Source of the DNA: an uncultured Bacteroidales bacterium
GTDB lineage: Bacteria; Bacteroidota; Bacteroidia; Bacteroidales; UBA932
DNA length: 64,000 nucleotides
Direction of reading: 5' to 3'
Assembly: GCA_934725575.1 (NCBI GenBank)
Contig: CAKVCK010000002.1
Span: 241,547 to 305,546 of the forward strand
Shown: positions 8,574-16,759 of the stretch, in pieces
Layout: the number at the start of each line of letters is the position of its first letter
Position numbering within the stretch: position 1 is the first letter of the stretch
Position numbers and translations under genes: made by a program
Notes under the pieces: model-generated
What the model was told of the DNA's origin: nothing
Database searches by the model: none
What the model saw: the letters and a program-made list of their open reading frames with translations, nothing else

Positions 8574-9272
8574 ATGAGAAGGATTCTCAGGATAGTTATT
8601 CCGGTTGTGGTCATCGCCGTTGCCATGGGGGCCTGCGCCCGTGAGGCAAAGGTGATTCCTATGCGCAAGATGGAACGGATCTATCGTGAGATGTTCCTGG
8701 CGGACCAGTGGCTTGCTGACAATCTGGACAAGAAAGTGACCGCGGACACGACTTGGTTCTATGAGCCGATTTTCGAGAAGTACGGGTACACTCTCAAGGA
8801 CTACCAGAAAAGCGTGGACTACTACCTGAATGATCCGAAGCGCTATGCGGAGATGATCGGGCGTGTCTCCGACGGGCTCCGTGCCGAGTTGAGTGTCCTG
8901 AACAAGAAAATAGCGTTGGAGGACAAGGCCCGTTTCGAGGCCGATTCCATCGCCAATGCGCGGAAGTCGTTGCCGATCATGGATTTCCATCCAGCCGCCG
9001 ACATATTCAAAGGCAGTTTTGTGATGGACAGCGTCTGCTTCCTGAAGGATTCCGCCGGTGCTTATTACCTTGCGCCGGTGGTCAGGGACACGATGTTCCG
9101 TGGGCCGGAACTGATTATCCGTGACACTGTCCTGGTTAATGCGGATTCTGCCGTGGTGGATGCGGCCGCGCTGCCGTTGGAGAAATCCTTGAGGTTCGTT
9201 CCGGACGGCAGGAAGAGATTGTCTAAGGATCTGAAGCTGCTCCCGTCAAAAGAATTGATTGAAAATGAATAG
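8574..9272 (+). CDS. DUF4296 lipoprotein
   Basis: 232 residues. The N-terminal hydrophobic stretch ends in AMGACAREAK, a lipoprotein box with Cys at about residue 22. The region around MRKMERIYREMFLADQWLADN matches the DUF4296 pattern, in which a short helical domain follows the lipobox; the family has no known function. The C-terminal half is rich in Asp and Val and not recognised. It begins 4 bases after pheT and its last codons overlap the amidohydrolase start, so it belongs to the ftsY-pheT operon. Confidence 0.75.
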   Translation: MRRILRIVIPVVVIAVAMGACAREAKVIPMRKMERIYREMFLADQWLADNLDKKVTADTTWFYEPIFEKYGYTLKDYQKSVDYYLNDPKRYAEMIGRVSDGLRAELSVLNKKIALEDKARFEADSIANARKSLPIMDFHPAADIFKGSFVMDSVCFLKDSAGAYYLAPVVRDTMFRGPELIIRDTVLVNADSAVVDAAALPLEKSLRFVPDGRKRLSKDLKLLPSKELIENE

Positions 9273-10449
9273 AATAGCCGCGGAATATGTTTTCACCCTT
9301 GATCGGGAGACTCCGATCAGAAACGGTTTCGTCGAATATGATGACAACGGAACCGTGACCGCTGTCGGGGAATGCTCCGATCCGGCGAAGGAGAAAACTT
9401 TTGTGAAAGGCGCTGTTGTGCCGGGCTTTGTCAACACTCACTGTCATCTGGAACTTTCCTACTTGTGGAAAGCTTTCCGCAAAGGTACGGGAATGGCCGG
9501 CTTCATCGACCAGATCAACGAGATGAGGGACAACAAGAGTCTTGAGGAGAAGCTCCGTGACATCTCTCATTGGATGAATGTAATGTGGGACCGCGGAGTC
9601 TCGGCGATGGCTGACATCAGCAACTGTGCCGACACTTTCGCCATCAAGAAAGCATCTCCGATGTACACTAGAACCTTTCTGGAGGTCTTCGGGACGGAGC
9701 CTAAGGACTGCGCTTCCGTGATGGAGAACGTGATGAGACTCAAGGAAGTGGCTGACAGTTACGGACTGGACGCCGCTCCGACCCCGCACGCCTGCTACAC
9801 GATGAGCCCGGAGCTTGTCACGGCAGTCTCGGCCGAAGGTTTGAAGTCCGGTTTCCTGTCATTCCACTCGGAAGAGACCGAAGAAGAGGAGGATATGCTG
9901 AAATACGGCCGTGGGGCTATGTGGGATAACCGTAAGGCCGCCGGGATGAGTGTCCCTCCGGTGACCGGGAAATCATCCCTGCTCTATTTCATCGACAGAT
10001 TGGAGAAGGCTCATCCGGCTCCGTTTGACGAGCACATCCTGCTTGTCCACGAGGTTTGTATGGACCAGGAGGGAATCGATGCCGTGAGGAAGGTGATGAA
10101 CCACCCGTTCGTGGCACTCTGTCCGCAATCGAACATATTCATTCATAATTCATTGCCGCCTGTGCCGCTGATGCGCCGCAACGGGTTGAAGATCACAGTC
10201 GGGACGGATTCGCTCTCAAGCAATGACGATCTTGACATCGTAAGGGAGCTTTACTGCCTGCAGAACGCGTTCCCGGAGGTCGGCTTGAACGAGCTTCTCA
10301 CCTGGGCGTGCCTGAACGGAGCGGAGTTCCTGTCGAAGGAGAATGAATATGGCCGCATCGCTGTCGGAATGAAGCCGGGTCTGGTGGCTGTTGAGAACCT
10401 TGACGGTGACCGCCTCACTTCAGAAAGCCGGTCACATAGAATCGTTTAG
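9265..10449 (+). CDS. Amidohydrolase-family metal-dependent hydrolase
   Basis: Member of the cytosine deaminase/SsnA-like amidohydrolases, cytosolic. Visible metal and active-site motifs: NTHCHLE (HxH, about residue 55), FHSEETEEEE, LVHEVCMDQEG and VGTDSLSSNDDLDI (catalytic Asp). These fit a deaminase or chlorohydrolase-type enzyme acting on a ring amino group; the substrate cannot be read. The ATG at 9265 is chosen over TTG at 9259; it overlaps the end of the preceding DUF4296 gene by 8 bases. A radical SAM gene follows after 2 bases. Some family members act in the futalosine route, but no other gene of that pathway is nearby. Confidence 0.8.
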   Translation: MNRIAAEYVFTLDRETPIRNGFVEYDDNGTVTAVGECSDPAKEKTFVKGAVVPGFVNTHCHLELSYLWKAFRKGTGMAGFIDQINEMRDNKSLEEKLRDISHWMNVMWDRGVSAMADISNCADTFAIKKASPMYTRTFLEVFGTEPKDCASVMENVMRLKEVADSYGLDAAPTPHACYTMSPELVTAVSAEGLKSGFLSFHSEETEEEEDMLKYGRGAMWDNRKAAGMSVPPVTGKSSLLYFIDRLEKAHPAPFDEHILLVHEVCMDQEGIDAVRKVMNHPFVALCPQSNIFIHNSLPPVPLMRRNGLKITVGTDSLSSNDDLDIVRELYCLQNAFPEVGLNELLTWACLNGAEFLSKENEYGRIAVGMKPGLVAVENLDGDRLTSESRSHRIV

Positions 10450-10451
10450 CT

Positions 10452-11207
10452 ATGATGCGAGAGGAACTTGTGTTCGGGCCGATACACTCCAGAAGGTTGG
10501 GCTCTTCGCTCGGAATCAATCTGCTTCCGACGAAAGGCAAGCTGTGCAATTTCGATTGCGTCTATTGCGAGTGCGGCTGGAACAAGGACGGCAGGGAAGA
10601 CCGCAGGCTTCCTATAGCAGCGGAACTGCGTTCGACTTTGGAGGAGAAGCTGAAGGAATGCCGTGACGCCGGCACGCCTATCGACTCGATAACATTTTCC
10701 GGAGACGGGGAACCGACGCTGAATCCGGATTTCCCGGAGATAATCGACATCACGATCTCGCTGAGGGATAAGTACTTCCCGCAGGCGAAAGTGTCGGTCC
10801 TGTCCAACGCCACAAGGATATTCAGAGAGGATGTCTTCGAGGCTTTGAGGAAGGTTGACAACCCTATTTTGAAGATTGACGCTCCGACTGACGTCCTTGC
10901 GGCCAGAATCAATCAGCCGCAGGGGGAATATCACGTGGAAGATGTAGTCGCCGACCTGATGAGATTTGAGGGAAATTTCGTGCTTCAGACGATGTTCCTC
11001 AGATCTCCGTCCTTCGACTCTTCCTCGCCGGAAGTGCTTGACGGGTGGATGAATATAGTAAGAAAACTTAAACCAAGAGAAGTGATGGTCTATACCCTTG
11101 ACAGGGAGGCTCCGGCGGAAAGGCTTGAGAAGTTTTCCGTGGAGGAGATGAGGACGTTGGTGAAGCCTTTGATCGACGAAGGCTTTACGGTTCAGATAAG
11201 AGGATAG
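10452..11207 (+). CDS. Radical SAM protein (COG0731-like)
   Basis: 251 residues with the FGPIHSRRLGSSLGINLLP N-terminal signature of the COG0731 group and the iron-sulfur motif CNFDCVYC (CxxxCxxC), followed by FSGDGEPTLNPDF, the glycine-rich SAM-binding strand. COG0731 includes archaeal/eukaryotic wybutosine enzymes, but in bacteria these short members have no assigned reaction. The first two codons are both ATG, so the start is uncertain by 3 bases. It is packed against the amidohydrolase (2-base gap), suggesting co-expression. Confidence 0.8.
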   Translation: MMREELVFGPIHSRRLGSSLGINLLPTKGKLCNFDCVYCECGWNKDGREDRRLPIAAELRSTLEEKLKECRDAGTPIDSITFSGDGEPTLNPDFPEIIDITISLRDKYFPQAKVSVLSNATRIFREDVFEALRKVDNPILKIDAPTDVLAARINQPQGEYHVEDVVADLMRFEGNFVLQTMFLRSPSFDSSSPEVLDGWMNIVRKLKPREVMVYTLDREAPAERLEKFSVEEMRTLVKPLIDEGFTVQIRG

Positions 11208-11244
11208 GCATTTTCTTGTGAATATTAAAATATTAGTTAATAAA

Positions 11245-12138
11245 ATGGAATCTTTGTTCGCAAAGTATGGTTACGCTCCGGATAAGGAACGGATCAGTAA
11301 AAGGTTGGACGCCATTGCGGCCAACATTGACAGTGTAACTTCTCCGGAAGTCCTCAGGCATTGCCTGTCGTTGATGGATCTCACGACCCTTCGCTCCGAG
11401 GACACCCCAGAGTCAGTGAAGAAACTGGTGGGAAAGGTCAATTCCTTTATGAAGGATTTTCCTGAATATCCGCTTCCGGCATCAATCTGCGTATTCCCTA
11501 ACTTCGCTTCTCTCGTGAGGGAAAACCTTGAGAGCGAGGAGGTTCACGTGACTTCAGTGGCTGGTTGCTTCCCGACATCGCAGAGTTTCCTTGAGGTAAA
11601 GGTCAAGGAGTGTGAGATGGCTGTTGGGGCCGGGGCCGATGAGATCGACATTGTGCTGGCTCTCAACGCTTTTATGGCGGGAGACTATGATGCCGCCAGA
11701 AAGGAGATCCGTACGCTCCGCGCCGCTGTTGACGAGGCTGCCTCGAAGGTTGGCCGCAAGGTCACGTTGAAGGTGATTCTGGAAACCGGCTTGCTGGTCA
11801 CCCCGGAGAACATCGCAAACGCTTCGTTCCTTGCTATGGAGGAGGGCGCTGATTTCATCAAGACCTCTACCGGAAAAGTAAGCGTGAACGCCACACCGAT
11901 GGCCGCTTACATTATGTGCGAGTGCATCAAGGCCTTCTATGAGAAGACCGGCTGGAAAGTCGGATTCAAGGCTGCGGGCGGCATATCCACGTCAAAGGAT
12001 GCGGTTTGCTACCATTCAATAGCCAAATCGATTCTCGGGGCCGAGTGGACAAACAAGGATCTGTTCCGTTTCGGAGTGAGCCGCCTGGCCAATTCGCTGA
12101 TGTCCTCGATCGAGCAGAAGACTGTAGTCTATTTCTAA
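11245..12138 (+). CDS. deoC: Deoxyribose-phosphate aldolase
   Basis: Cleaves 2-deoxyribose-5-phosphate to glyceraldehyde-3-phosphate and acetaldehyde in deoxynucleoside catabolism. The Schiff-base lysine lies in FIKTSTGKVSVNAT; other family marks are VAGCFPTSQSF, GADEIDIVLALNAF and KAAGGIST. The start is ATG at 11245 (MESLFAKYGY, 297 residues); a GTG at 11218 would add nine residues from an AT-rich leader that does not look coding. At about 300 residues it belongs to the longer Bacteroidota type. The convergent phosphatase gene ends 1 base after it. Confidence 0.93.
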   Translation: MESLFAKYGYAPDKERISKRLDAIAANIDSVTSPEVLRHCLSLMDLTTLRSEDTPESVKKLVGKVNSFMKDFPEYPLPASICVFPNFASLVRENLESEEVHVTSVAGCFPTSQSFLEVKVKECEMAVGAGADEIDIVLALNAFMAGDYDAARKEIRTLRAAVDEAASKVGRKVTLKVILETGLLVTPENIANASFLAMEEGADFIKTSTGKVSVNATPMAAYIMCECIKAFYEKTGWKVGFKAAGGISTSKDAVCYHSIAKSILGAEWTNKDLFRFGVSRLANSLMSSIEQKTVVYF

Positions 12139-12139
12139 A

Positions 12140-13486
12140 CTACAGTCCGGACACTCCGGTACGTTCCTTACCGCTGTCATCCTTGACGATGTGTTCGTCA
12201 GAGATGGCGGCGGCTGTCTTTACAAGATATTCACGAAGGTCGCTCCACTTGTGGAATACGCCGTTGTAGGTCTTGACGGCAGGAATGTAGGTCTCCCTGT
12301 CGTTGTAAACGAGTTTGACGAGGATGTCTCCCTTCTTGTTCCCGAAGAAGATCATCTGAAGGTTGGAGGCCATTGGAATCATTTGGAAATCAAACCAATG
12401 GCTGTGAACGCCCATCGATTTCCAGCGCTCCTCCATACCGGCTATCCCGATCGTGCCGACAAGCGGAAGAAGTCCCACATCGTGGCCGAACCTGAGGTCA
12501 GCCGCCCTGTCGCTTCCTGGTTTGAGAGCCTCGTCAGCCTTGGCGACGATGTCCTCGATGAGAGGCTTGGCGATGGATGAGACATATTCCCCCTCCTCGG
12601 CGGAAATGCCGAAACTATAGTAGAATTTGTCGTTCCTTGAAATCCAGAGCCCGATCAATTCCTCCTCATTGAAATGACTGAATATGTCAGGATGGCCAAT
12701 GGTGTTGGGGCTGATGCTGCCGGCGATGAACACGTTGTCCATAAACTCCTTAGGTTTCGGAATCAGCTCTGTCGCCTTGGCCGGATCAGTGAATATCGCC
12801 CCGAAGAACCTCTCGTAGGAGACAAGGCTGTCCAGCAGATGCCGCCTCAGGACGTTGGACTCTTTCATAACATTCTTGGTGTCAAGATCCATACTTATGT
12901 AATCCAAGTACTTAGGACCTGTCACATAATGGAAATTCAGTTTCCCGTTCCTCTCCCTGACGGCGGAAGTGAAGTTGGCCATACTTATAAGGCATCTTGG
13001 CCAGTAGCTTGAGACGCATTCCACCTCGGAGCGTTTTCCGTTGAACACCTCCGGATAGTTGGCGGACATCCTTCCTGCGATTCCCCTGTGCTCCGCCGCT
13101 CCTCTTTCCGTCAGCATTCCGAACATCCCCTGATGCTCGGTGTTGAGGGAATCAATCTGGCTTTTCAGCAGTTTGCCTTCTTCTGTAAGCAACCCTGCCT
13201 TCTCCGCGGTCGCAAGTGTCTCGATAGATCCCTTGAACAGATTCCCGCTGGTGTGGTAGCGAGATCCGTGCCTCCCGTAGTGGCTGATATAGAATGGCTT
13301 GTATCCTTTGGGCGCTTTGGTGAAAGCCGAGGGGGCATATTCATAATAATGATAGACACCTCCTGCCCTTTCTGGGTTCTCTTCAAGCAGGTCTTTATAC
13401 GATTGTGCCGTGGCTGAAAAAGTGAAAGCGTTGAATGCCAGCGCTATGAATGCCGCATAGACGGCGGATTTTCTGAATATTCCCAT
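12140..13486 (-). CDS. Histidine-type phosphatase (MINPP/phytase-like)
   Basis: Histidine acid phosphatase, probably periplasmic or surface-exposed, of the type that removes phosphates from inositol phosphates. Signal peptide MGIFRKSAVYAAFIALAF...TATAQ, then the catalytic block SHYGRHGSRYH (RHGxRxH, about residue 72) and the second active-site block RFGHDVGLLPL, with HD as proton donor. 448 residues is normal for Bacteroidota MINPP-like enzymes. The ATG at 13486 is chosen because it starts a clean signal peptide; an upstream ATG at 13540 would put 18 extra hydrophobic/basic residues in front. Substrate (phytate or another phosphoester) is inferred from the family only. Confidence 0.87.
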   Translation of the reverse strand: MGIFRKSAVYAAFIALAFNAFTFSATAQSYKDLLEENPERAGGVYHYYEYAPSAFTKAPKGYKPFYISHYGRHGSRYHTSGNLFKGSIETLATAEKAGLLTEEGKLLKSQIDSLNTEHQGMFGMLTERGAAEHRGIAGRMSANYPEVFNGKRSEVECVSSYWPRCLISMANFTSAVRERNGKLNFHYVTGPKYLDYISMDLDTKNVMKESNVLRRHLLDSLVSYERFFGAIFTDPAKATELIPKPKEFMDNVFIAGSISPNTIGHPDIFSHFNEEELIGLWISRNDKFYYSFGISAEEGEYVSSIAKPLIEDIVAKADEALKPGSDRAADLRFGHDVGLLPLVGTIGIAGMEERWKSMGVHSHWFDFQMIPMASNLQMIFFGNKKGDILVKLVYNDRETYIPAVKTYNGVFHKWSDLREYLVKTAAAISDEHIVKDDSGKERTGVSGL

Positions 13487-13596
13487 AATTTTCCTAAAAA
13501 TCTTCTGTGCAAAGATAAAAAATAGCCATTTAATTGACAAGGAAAGCGGATTTTACACTTAACCGTTGAATATTTCAACCCACGGATAGTCTCCTC

Positions 13597-13604
13597 TACC
13601 TTTG
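13597..13604 (+). promoter_or_regulatory. -7 promoter element of the zincin-like lipoprotein gene
   Basis: TACCTTTG matches the Bacteroidota -7 consensus TAnnTTTG, 27 bases before the start at 13631. A matching TTTG at the -33 spacing is not clear. Confidence 0.55.
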
Positions 13605-13630
13605 CATCGTAACTAAAAACCAACTGAACG

Positions 13631-15205
13631 ATGAAATGGTTCTTCAGAATGATGCTGCCGGCTCTGGTGCTGGTGTCCTGCAGCAAAGAGGGTGGATCTC
13701 TGGTGGAGGTCGATCCTGTCAGCACAAAGGAAAAGGTCGAGGTGGTCTCACACGAGAAGATGGAGCTCGGGCGCAAGCTTGAGAATCCGTATTCCGTGAA
13801 GAATGTCGGCGAGGCTCTTGCCACACTCTATCCGACAAGGGCTTCTGTGGATGTCCCTGTCACCGACCGCTATGTCCGTTTCCTGCCTAAGAACACCGAG
13901 GAGTACAACCGTTTGTCAGACCTTGGGGTTGAGATGTTGGACCATCCGATGGACCGTGAGATCCTGAAGGACGGAGACTATTACCACGATCCGGCTGTGC
14001 CCGAGGACGAGATCACCTGGCAGTACGCTGTGGTGCCGTCGGACTTCGAGTTCCCGCAAGGGATTGACTATGAGGTCCTGGACGAATGCTTTATCCCGGA
14101 CGAGGATGTCTCGACAAGAGGCCTCGGGGATCTGGATTGGGAGTCAATCGAGCGGAAGGCTTTCGAGATCACGGACAATGCTGATCTGCTGGTTCCTGAG
14201 ACAAGGGCCAAGTCAAAGCCTTCAGGCAGGATCACGATTGTCGATGACAAACTGAAGAGCAAGAAGACGATCGGCGTGGCCGGTGTGAAGATGGTGGCCA
14301 ATGTCTTCGTGAAGATCGCCACGACCTACACTGACGAGAACGGCAACTATGCGTTCTCCCGCAAGTTCTCCGCCAAGCCTCATTACCGCATCTGCTTCAA
14401 GAACAGCACGGGATTCTCCATCGGTTTGAATCTGATTCTGGTACCAGCCTCCATCTCGACAATCGGCAAGGGCTCTCCGACCGGCATTGATCTGACGATC
14501 GACAAGAACTCGGACGCTACACTGTTCCGCAGATGTGTCGTCAACAACGCGGCCTACGACTACTTCAAGAAGTGTCAGACAACCGGTGTCGTTATGCCGC
14601 CTAAGAACCTGAGGTTCTGGATCCTGAATATTCTCAGACCATCCAGTACGCTGATGATGCACCACGGAGCCTTGCTTGACAACAAGCTGGTCAGCAAGTA
14701 CATCGGAAAGTACACAGCTATCGTCAGGATCTTCGCTCCGGACATCACCATCGGCTCGAAGGGCAAGAACGGAAACTATTCCGAGCTGTACTCCACGACG
14801 ATCCACGAGATGGCTCACGCCAGTCATTTCCAGAAAGTGGGAACGGACTACTGGAAGAAGTACGCCACTTATATCCTTACCTCGTACATCTCCACTGGAG
14901 ACTGCTACGGTACCGGAAACGGTGATAACGCTGGTTACTGCGAGATCGGCGAGATGTGGGCCTACTACATTGAGAATATGTTGTACAAAGAGCGTTACGG
15001 CAGCAATCCTGGATTCGGCGCGAACTATTGGTTCAAGCCTCAGATCCTGATGGATTTGGAAAACGGCGGCGTTCACCGTTCCGACATCTGCGCGTCCCTC
15101 GGCCTTTACTCGAACGACATCGCATCCTTCAAGAGCGCTCTTCTTGAGAATTGTTCCGGTAAGGCGACGCTGATAAACAAGACTTTCAGCAAGTATTCCA
15201 AGTAG
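13631..15205 (+). CDS. Lipoprotein with zincin-type HExxH motif, putative metallopeptidase
   Basis: 524 residues, envelope-anchored: the signal sequence ends in LVSCSKEG with a lipobox Cys at about residue 17. The middle part (about 195-260) looks like a carboxypeptidase-regulatory/SpaA-like beta domain (GVAGVKMVANVFVKIATTYTD followed by ENGNYAF). Further on, TTIHEMAHASH at about residue 393 is a zinc-binding HExxH, and EIGEMWAYYIEN about 45 residues later could give the third, glutamate ligand of a gluzincin. No known peptidase family was recognised over the full length. It is a single gene between a divergent phosphatase and tRNA-Leu. Protease activity is inferred from the motif alone. Confidence 0.65.
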   Translation: MKWFFRMMLPALVLVSCSKEGGSLVEVDPVSTKEKVEVVSHEKMELGRKLENPYSVKNVGEALATLYPTRASVDVPVTDRYVRFLPKNTEEYNRLSDLGVEMLDHPMDREILKDGDYYHDPAVPEDEITWQYAVVPSDFEFPQGIDYEVLDECFIPDEDVSTRGLGDLDWESIERKAFEITDNADLLVPETRAKSKPSGRITIVDDKLKSKKTIGVAGVKMVANVFVKIATTYTDENGNYAFSRKFSAKPHYRICFKNSTGFSIGLNLILVPASISTIGKGSPTGIDLTIDKNSDATLFRRCVVNNAAYDYFKKCQTTGVVMPPKNLRFWILNILRPSSTLMMHHGALLDNKLVSKYIGKYTAIVRIFAPDITIGSKGKNGNYSELYSTTIHEMAHASHFQKVGTDYWKKYATYILTSYISTGDCYGTGNGDNAGYCEIGEMWAYYIENMLYKERYGSNPGFGANYWFKPQILMDLENGGVHRSDICASLGLYSNDIASFKSALLENCSGKATLINKTFSKYSK

Positions 15206-15231
15206 TTTTCTTCGCCCGGCGCTTGATTTTG

Positions 15232-15262
15232 TTTGCAATTTCGTAAATAATCAGTATCTTTG
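15232..15262 (+). promoter_or_regulatory. Promoter of tRNA-Leu
   Basis: TTTG at 15232-15235, a 19-base spacer, then TATCTTTG at 15255-15262: a full match to the Bacteroidota sigma-ABfr promoter TTTG-N19-TAnnTTTG. The tRNA begins 13 bases after it. Confidence 0.85.
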
Positions 15263-15275
15263 CAATCCACTTCAA

Positions 15276-15358
15276 GCGCGGGTGGCGAAATGGTAGACGC
15301 GCTAGTTTCAGGAGCTAGTGTCAATTGCGACGTGTGAGTTCGACTCTCATCCCGCGCA
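15276..15358 (+). tRNA. tRNA-Leu(CAG)
   Basis: Acceptor GCGCGGG pairs with CCCGCGC, discriminator A at 15358, no encoded CCA. The anticodon arm CTAGT-TTCAGGA-GCTAG places anticodon CAG. A long variable arm, as expected for leucine tRNAs, precedes the T arm GTGAG-TTCGACT-CTCAT. Confidence 0.95.
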
Positions 15359-15362
15359 CAGT

Positions 15363-15394
15363 AACGAGGACGGCCGATCGGTTGTCCTCGTTTT
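15363..15394 (+). terminator. Terminator after tRNA-Leu
   Basis: Stem AACGAGGAC with GTCCTCGTT, 12-base loop, followed by TT and a T-rich stretch; it starts 5 bases after the tRNA. Confidence 0.8.
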
Positions 15395-15444
15395 GGTTTC
15401 CACCTTATGCCCCGATCTGTTTGTCGGGCGTGATGGTGGTCTGA

Positions 15445-15479
15445 CCGGACAAAGTTCCCGATTACGTTGACTTGTCCGG
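15445..15479. other. Inverted repeat upstream of the 2-hydroxyacid dehydrogenase gene
   Basis: CCGGACAAAGT and ACTTGTCCGG pair apart from one bulged A, around a 14-base loop. It lies in the 200-base gap between tRNA-Leu and the dehydrogenase gene, has no T tract, and could be an operator or a 5'-leader stem. No other feature was seen in this gap. Confidence 0.35.
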
Positions 15480-15558
15480 CCAGGAGGGCATTCCCCGGAC
15501 ATATTCAGGGCATTGTAGATTCACAAAAATGCTTATATTAGCGGAAAATTTTTGAGAG

Positions 15559-16485
15559 ATGAAGATTGTGTTTCTGGATGCGGCGACGATGGGGACTTCG
15601 TCGTTGGAGCCGATTGAAAGACAGGGGGAGCTTACGGCGTGGCCTAATTCGACTCCGGAGGAGGCCGTGCGGAGGGTTGGCGATTGTGAGGTGCTGGTCG
15701 TTAACAAGATAAAGGTGAACGACCGGCTGCTGGATGCGGCTCCGAGACTCCGGCTTGTGTGTGAGGCCGGCACCGGAATCAACAATATAGATGTCGAGGC
15801 TTGTTCTGAAAGAGGAATAATAGTCAGAAATGTAGCTGGCTATTCTACGGACTCCGTTGTCCAGCAAACATTCACGCATATTCTTAACCTTCTGGGCAAC
15901 GGAGCCTATTTTGACAATGTCGTTAAGTCCGGAACCTATTCCCGCAGCGGGCTGTTCACCGATTATTCAAGGCCGTTCATTGAGATGGCCGGAAAAACAT
16001 TGGGAGTCATAGGCTTGGGGGCCATTGGCACCAAGGTGGCGAAGATTGGTACCGCCTTCGGGATGAATGTCATCTATTATTCTACCTCCGGCACGAACCA
16101 TAGCGATGAATATCCCGCTGTCCCGCTTGAGCGCCTGATGCGGGAGTCGGATGTTATCTCTGTCCACGCTCCTTACAATGAGCGCACGGCCGGGCTTGTC
16201 GGAGAGAAGGAACTGAGGATGATGAAGCCGAAGGCGATCATCATCAATATGGGACGTGGCGGCATCGTCGTGGAGGATGCCCTTGCCAAGGTCATAGACG
16301 AAGGTCTCATCGGCGGAGCCGGCCTTGATGTCTATTCCGTCGAGCCGATTCCGGCCGATCATCCACTTCTTCACACCAAGCATCCGGATCGCCTGAGCCT
16401 GACCCCGCACATCGCCTGGGCCAGCATCGAGGCCCGTGAGCGTCTCATCCAGTCCATCGCCGACAACATCGCGAAAGGTTTCTAA
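15559..16485 (+). CDS. D-2-hydroxyacid dehydrogenase (NAD-dependent)
   Basis: 308 residues of the D-isomer 2-hydroxyacid dehydrogenase family, which reduces 2-oxoacids such as hydroxypyruvate or pyruvate with NAD(P)H in the cytoplasm. The Rossmann motif is GVIGLGAIGTKVAKI (about residue 150), the catalytic-arginine strand is INMGRGGIVVEDAL, and LTPHIAWAS carries the acid/base histidine. It resembles glycerate dehydrogenase more than lactate or phosphoglycerate dehydrogenase (no ACT domain), but the substrate is not fixed. It stands alone; its stop codon is built into a 20-bp hairpin. Confidence 0.85.
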   Translation: MKIVFLDAATMGTSSLEPIERQGELTAWPNSTPEEAVRRVGDCEVLVVNKIKVNDRLLDAAPRLRLVCEAGTGINNIDVEACSERGIIVRNVAGYSTDSVVQQTFTHILNLLGNGAYFDNVVKSGTYSRSGLFTDYSRPFIEMAGKTLGVIGLGAIGTKVAKIGTAFGMNVIYYSTSGTNHSDEYPAVPLERLMRESDVISVHAPYNERTAGLVGEKELRMMKPKAIIINMGRGGIVVEDALAKVIDEGLIGGAGLDVYSVEPIPADHPLLHTKHPDRLSLTPHIAWASIEARERLIQSIADNIAKGF

Positions 16486-16503
16486 CCTTTCGCGATGTTG
16501 TCG
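16461..16503 (+). terminator. 20-bp perfect hairpin spanning the stop codon
   Basis: The last coding bases (16461-16480, CGACAACATCGCG...) are repeated as an exact reverse complement at 16484-16503, leaving a 3-base loop that includes the start of the stop codon. The stem has no T tract, so it may act as a terminator, an RNA 3'-end stabiliser or both. Confidence 0.75.
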
Positions 16504-16508
16504 CTATC

Positions 16509-16741
16509 TATCCAACCCCCAGTCACTGCGTGACAGCCCCTGAGGGGCATTGGGGAGCGTTCTCCCCAAACCCCTTGCGTCGCTTCGCTCCGATTAGGTG
16601 CGCTTCGACAGGCTCAGCGTCTAATACGTGTATTCCTGAGCAAACACCGCACAATAGCCGCGATGCGGCAGTCATTCGTGGCACCATTTACCCGGACAGG
16701 GCGCGAAGCGCAGGTGCCGCGTGTGACTGCCGCATCGCGGC
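16509..16741. repeat. Hairpin-rich intergenic repeat (REP/MITE-like)
   Basis: A run of stem-loops with no coding potential: CAGTCACTGCGTGACAG, CCCCTGAGGGG, TTGGGGAGCGTTCTCCCCAA, the CTTCGACAGGCTCAG string common in bacterial dispersed repeats, and a large outer stem GCCGCGATGCGGCAGTCA (16657-16674) with TGACTGCCGCATCGCGGC (16724-16741) that encloses an inner GGCACC/GGTGCC pair. It fills the gap between the dehydrogenase and apt. This composition fits a multicopy non-autonomous element; copy number in the genome cannot be seen from one window. Confidence 0.7.
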
Positions 16742-16759
16742 GTCCAAGCGATTATATTC

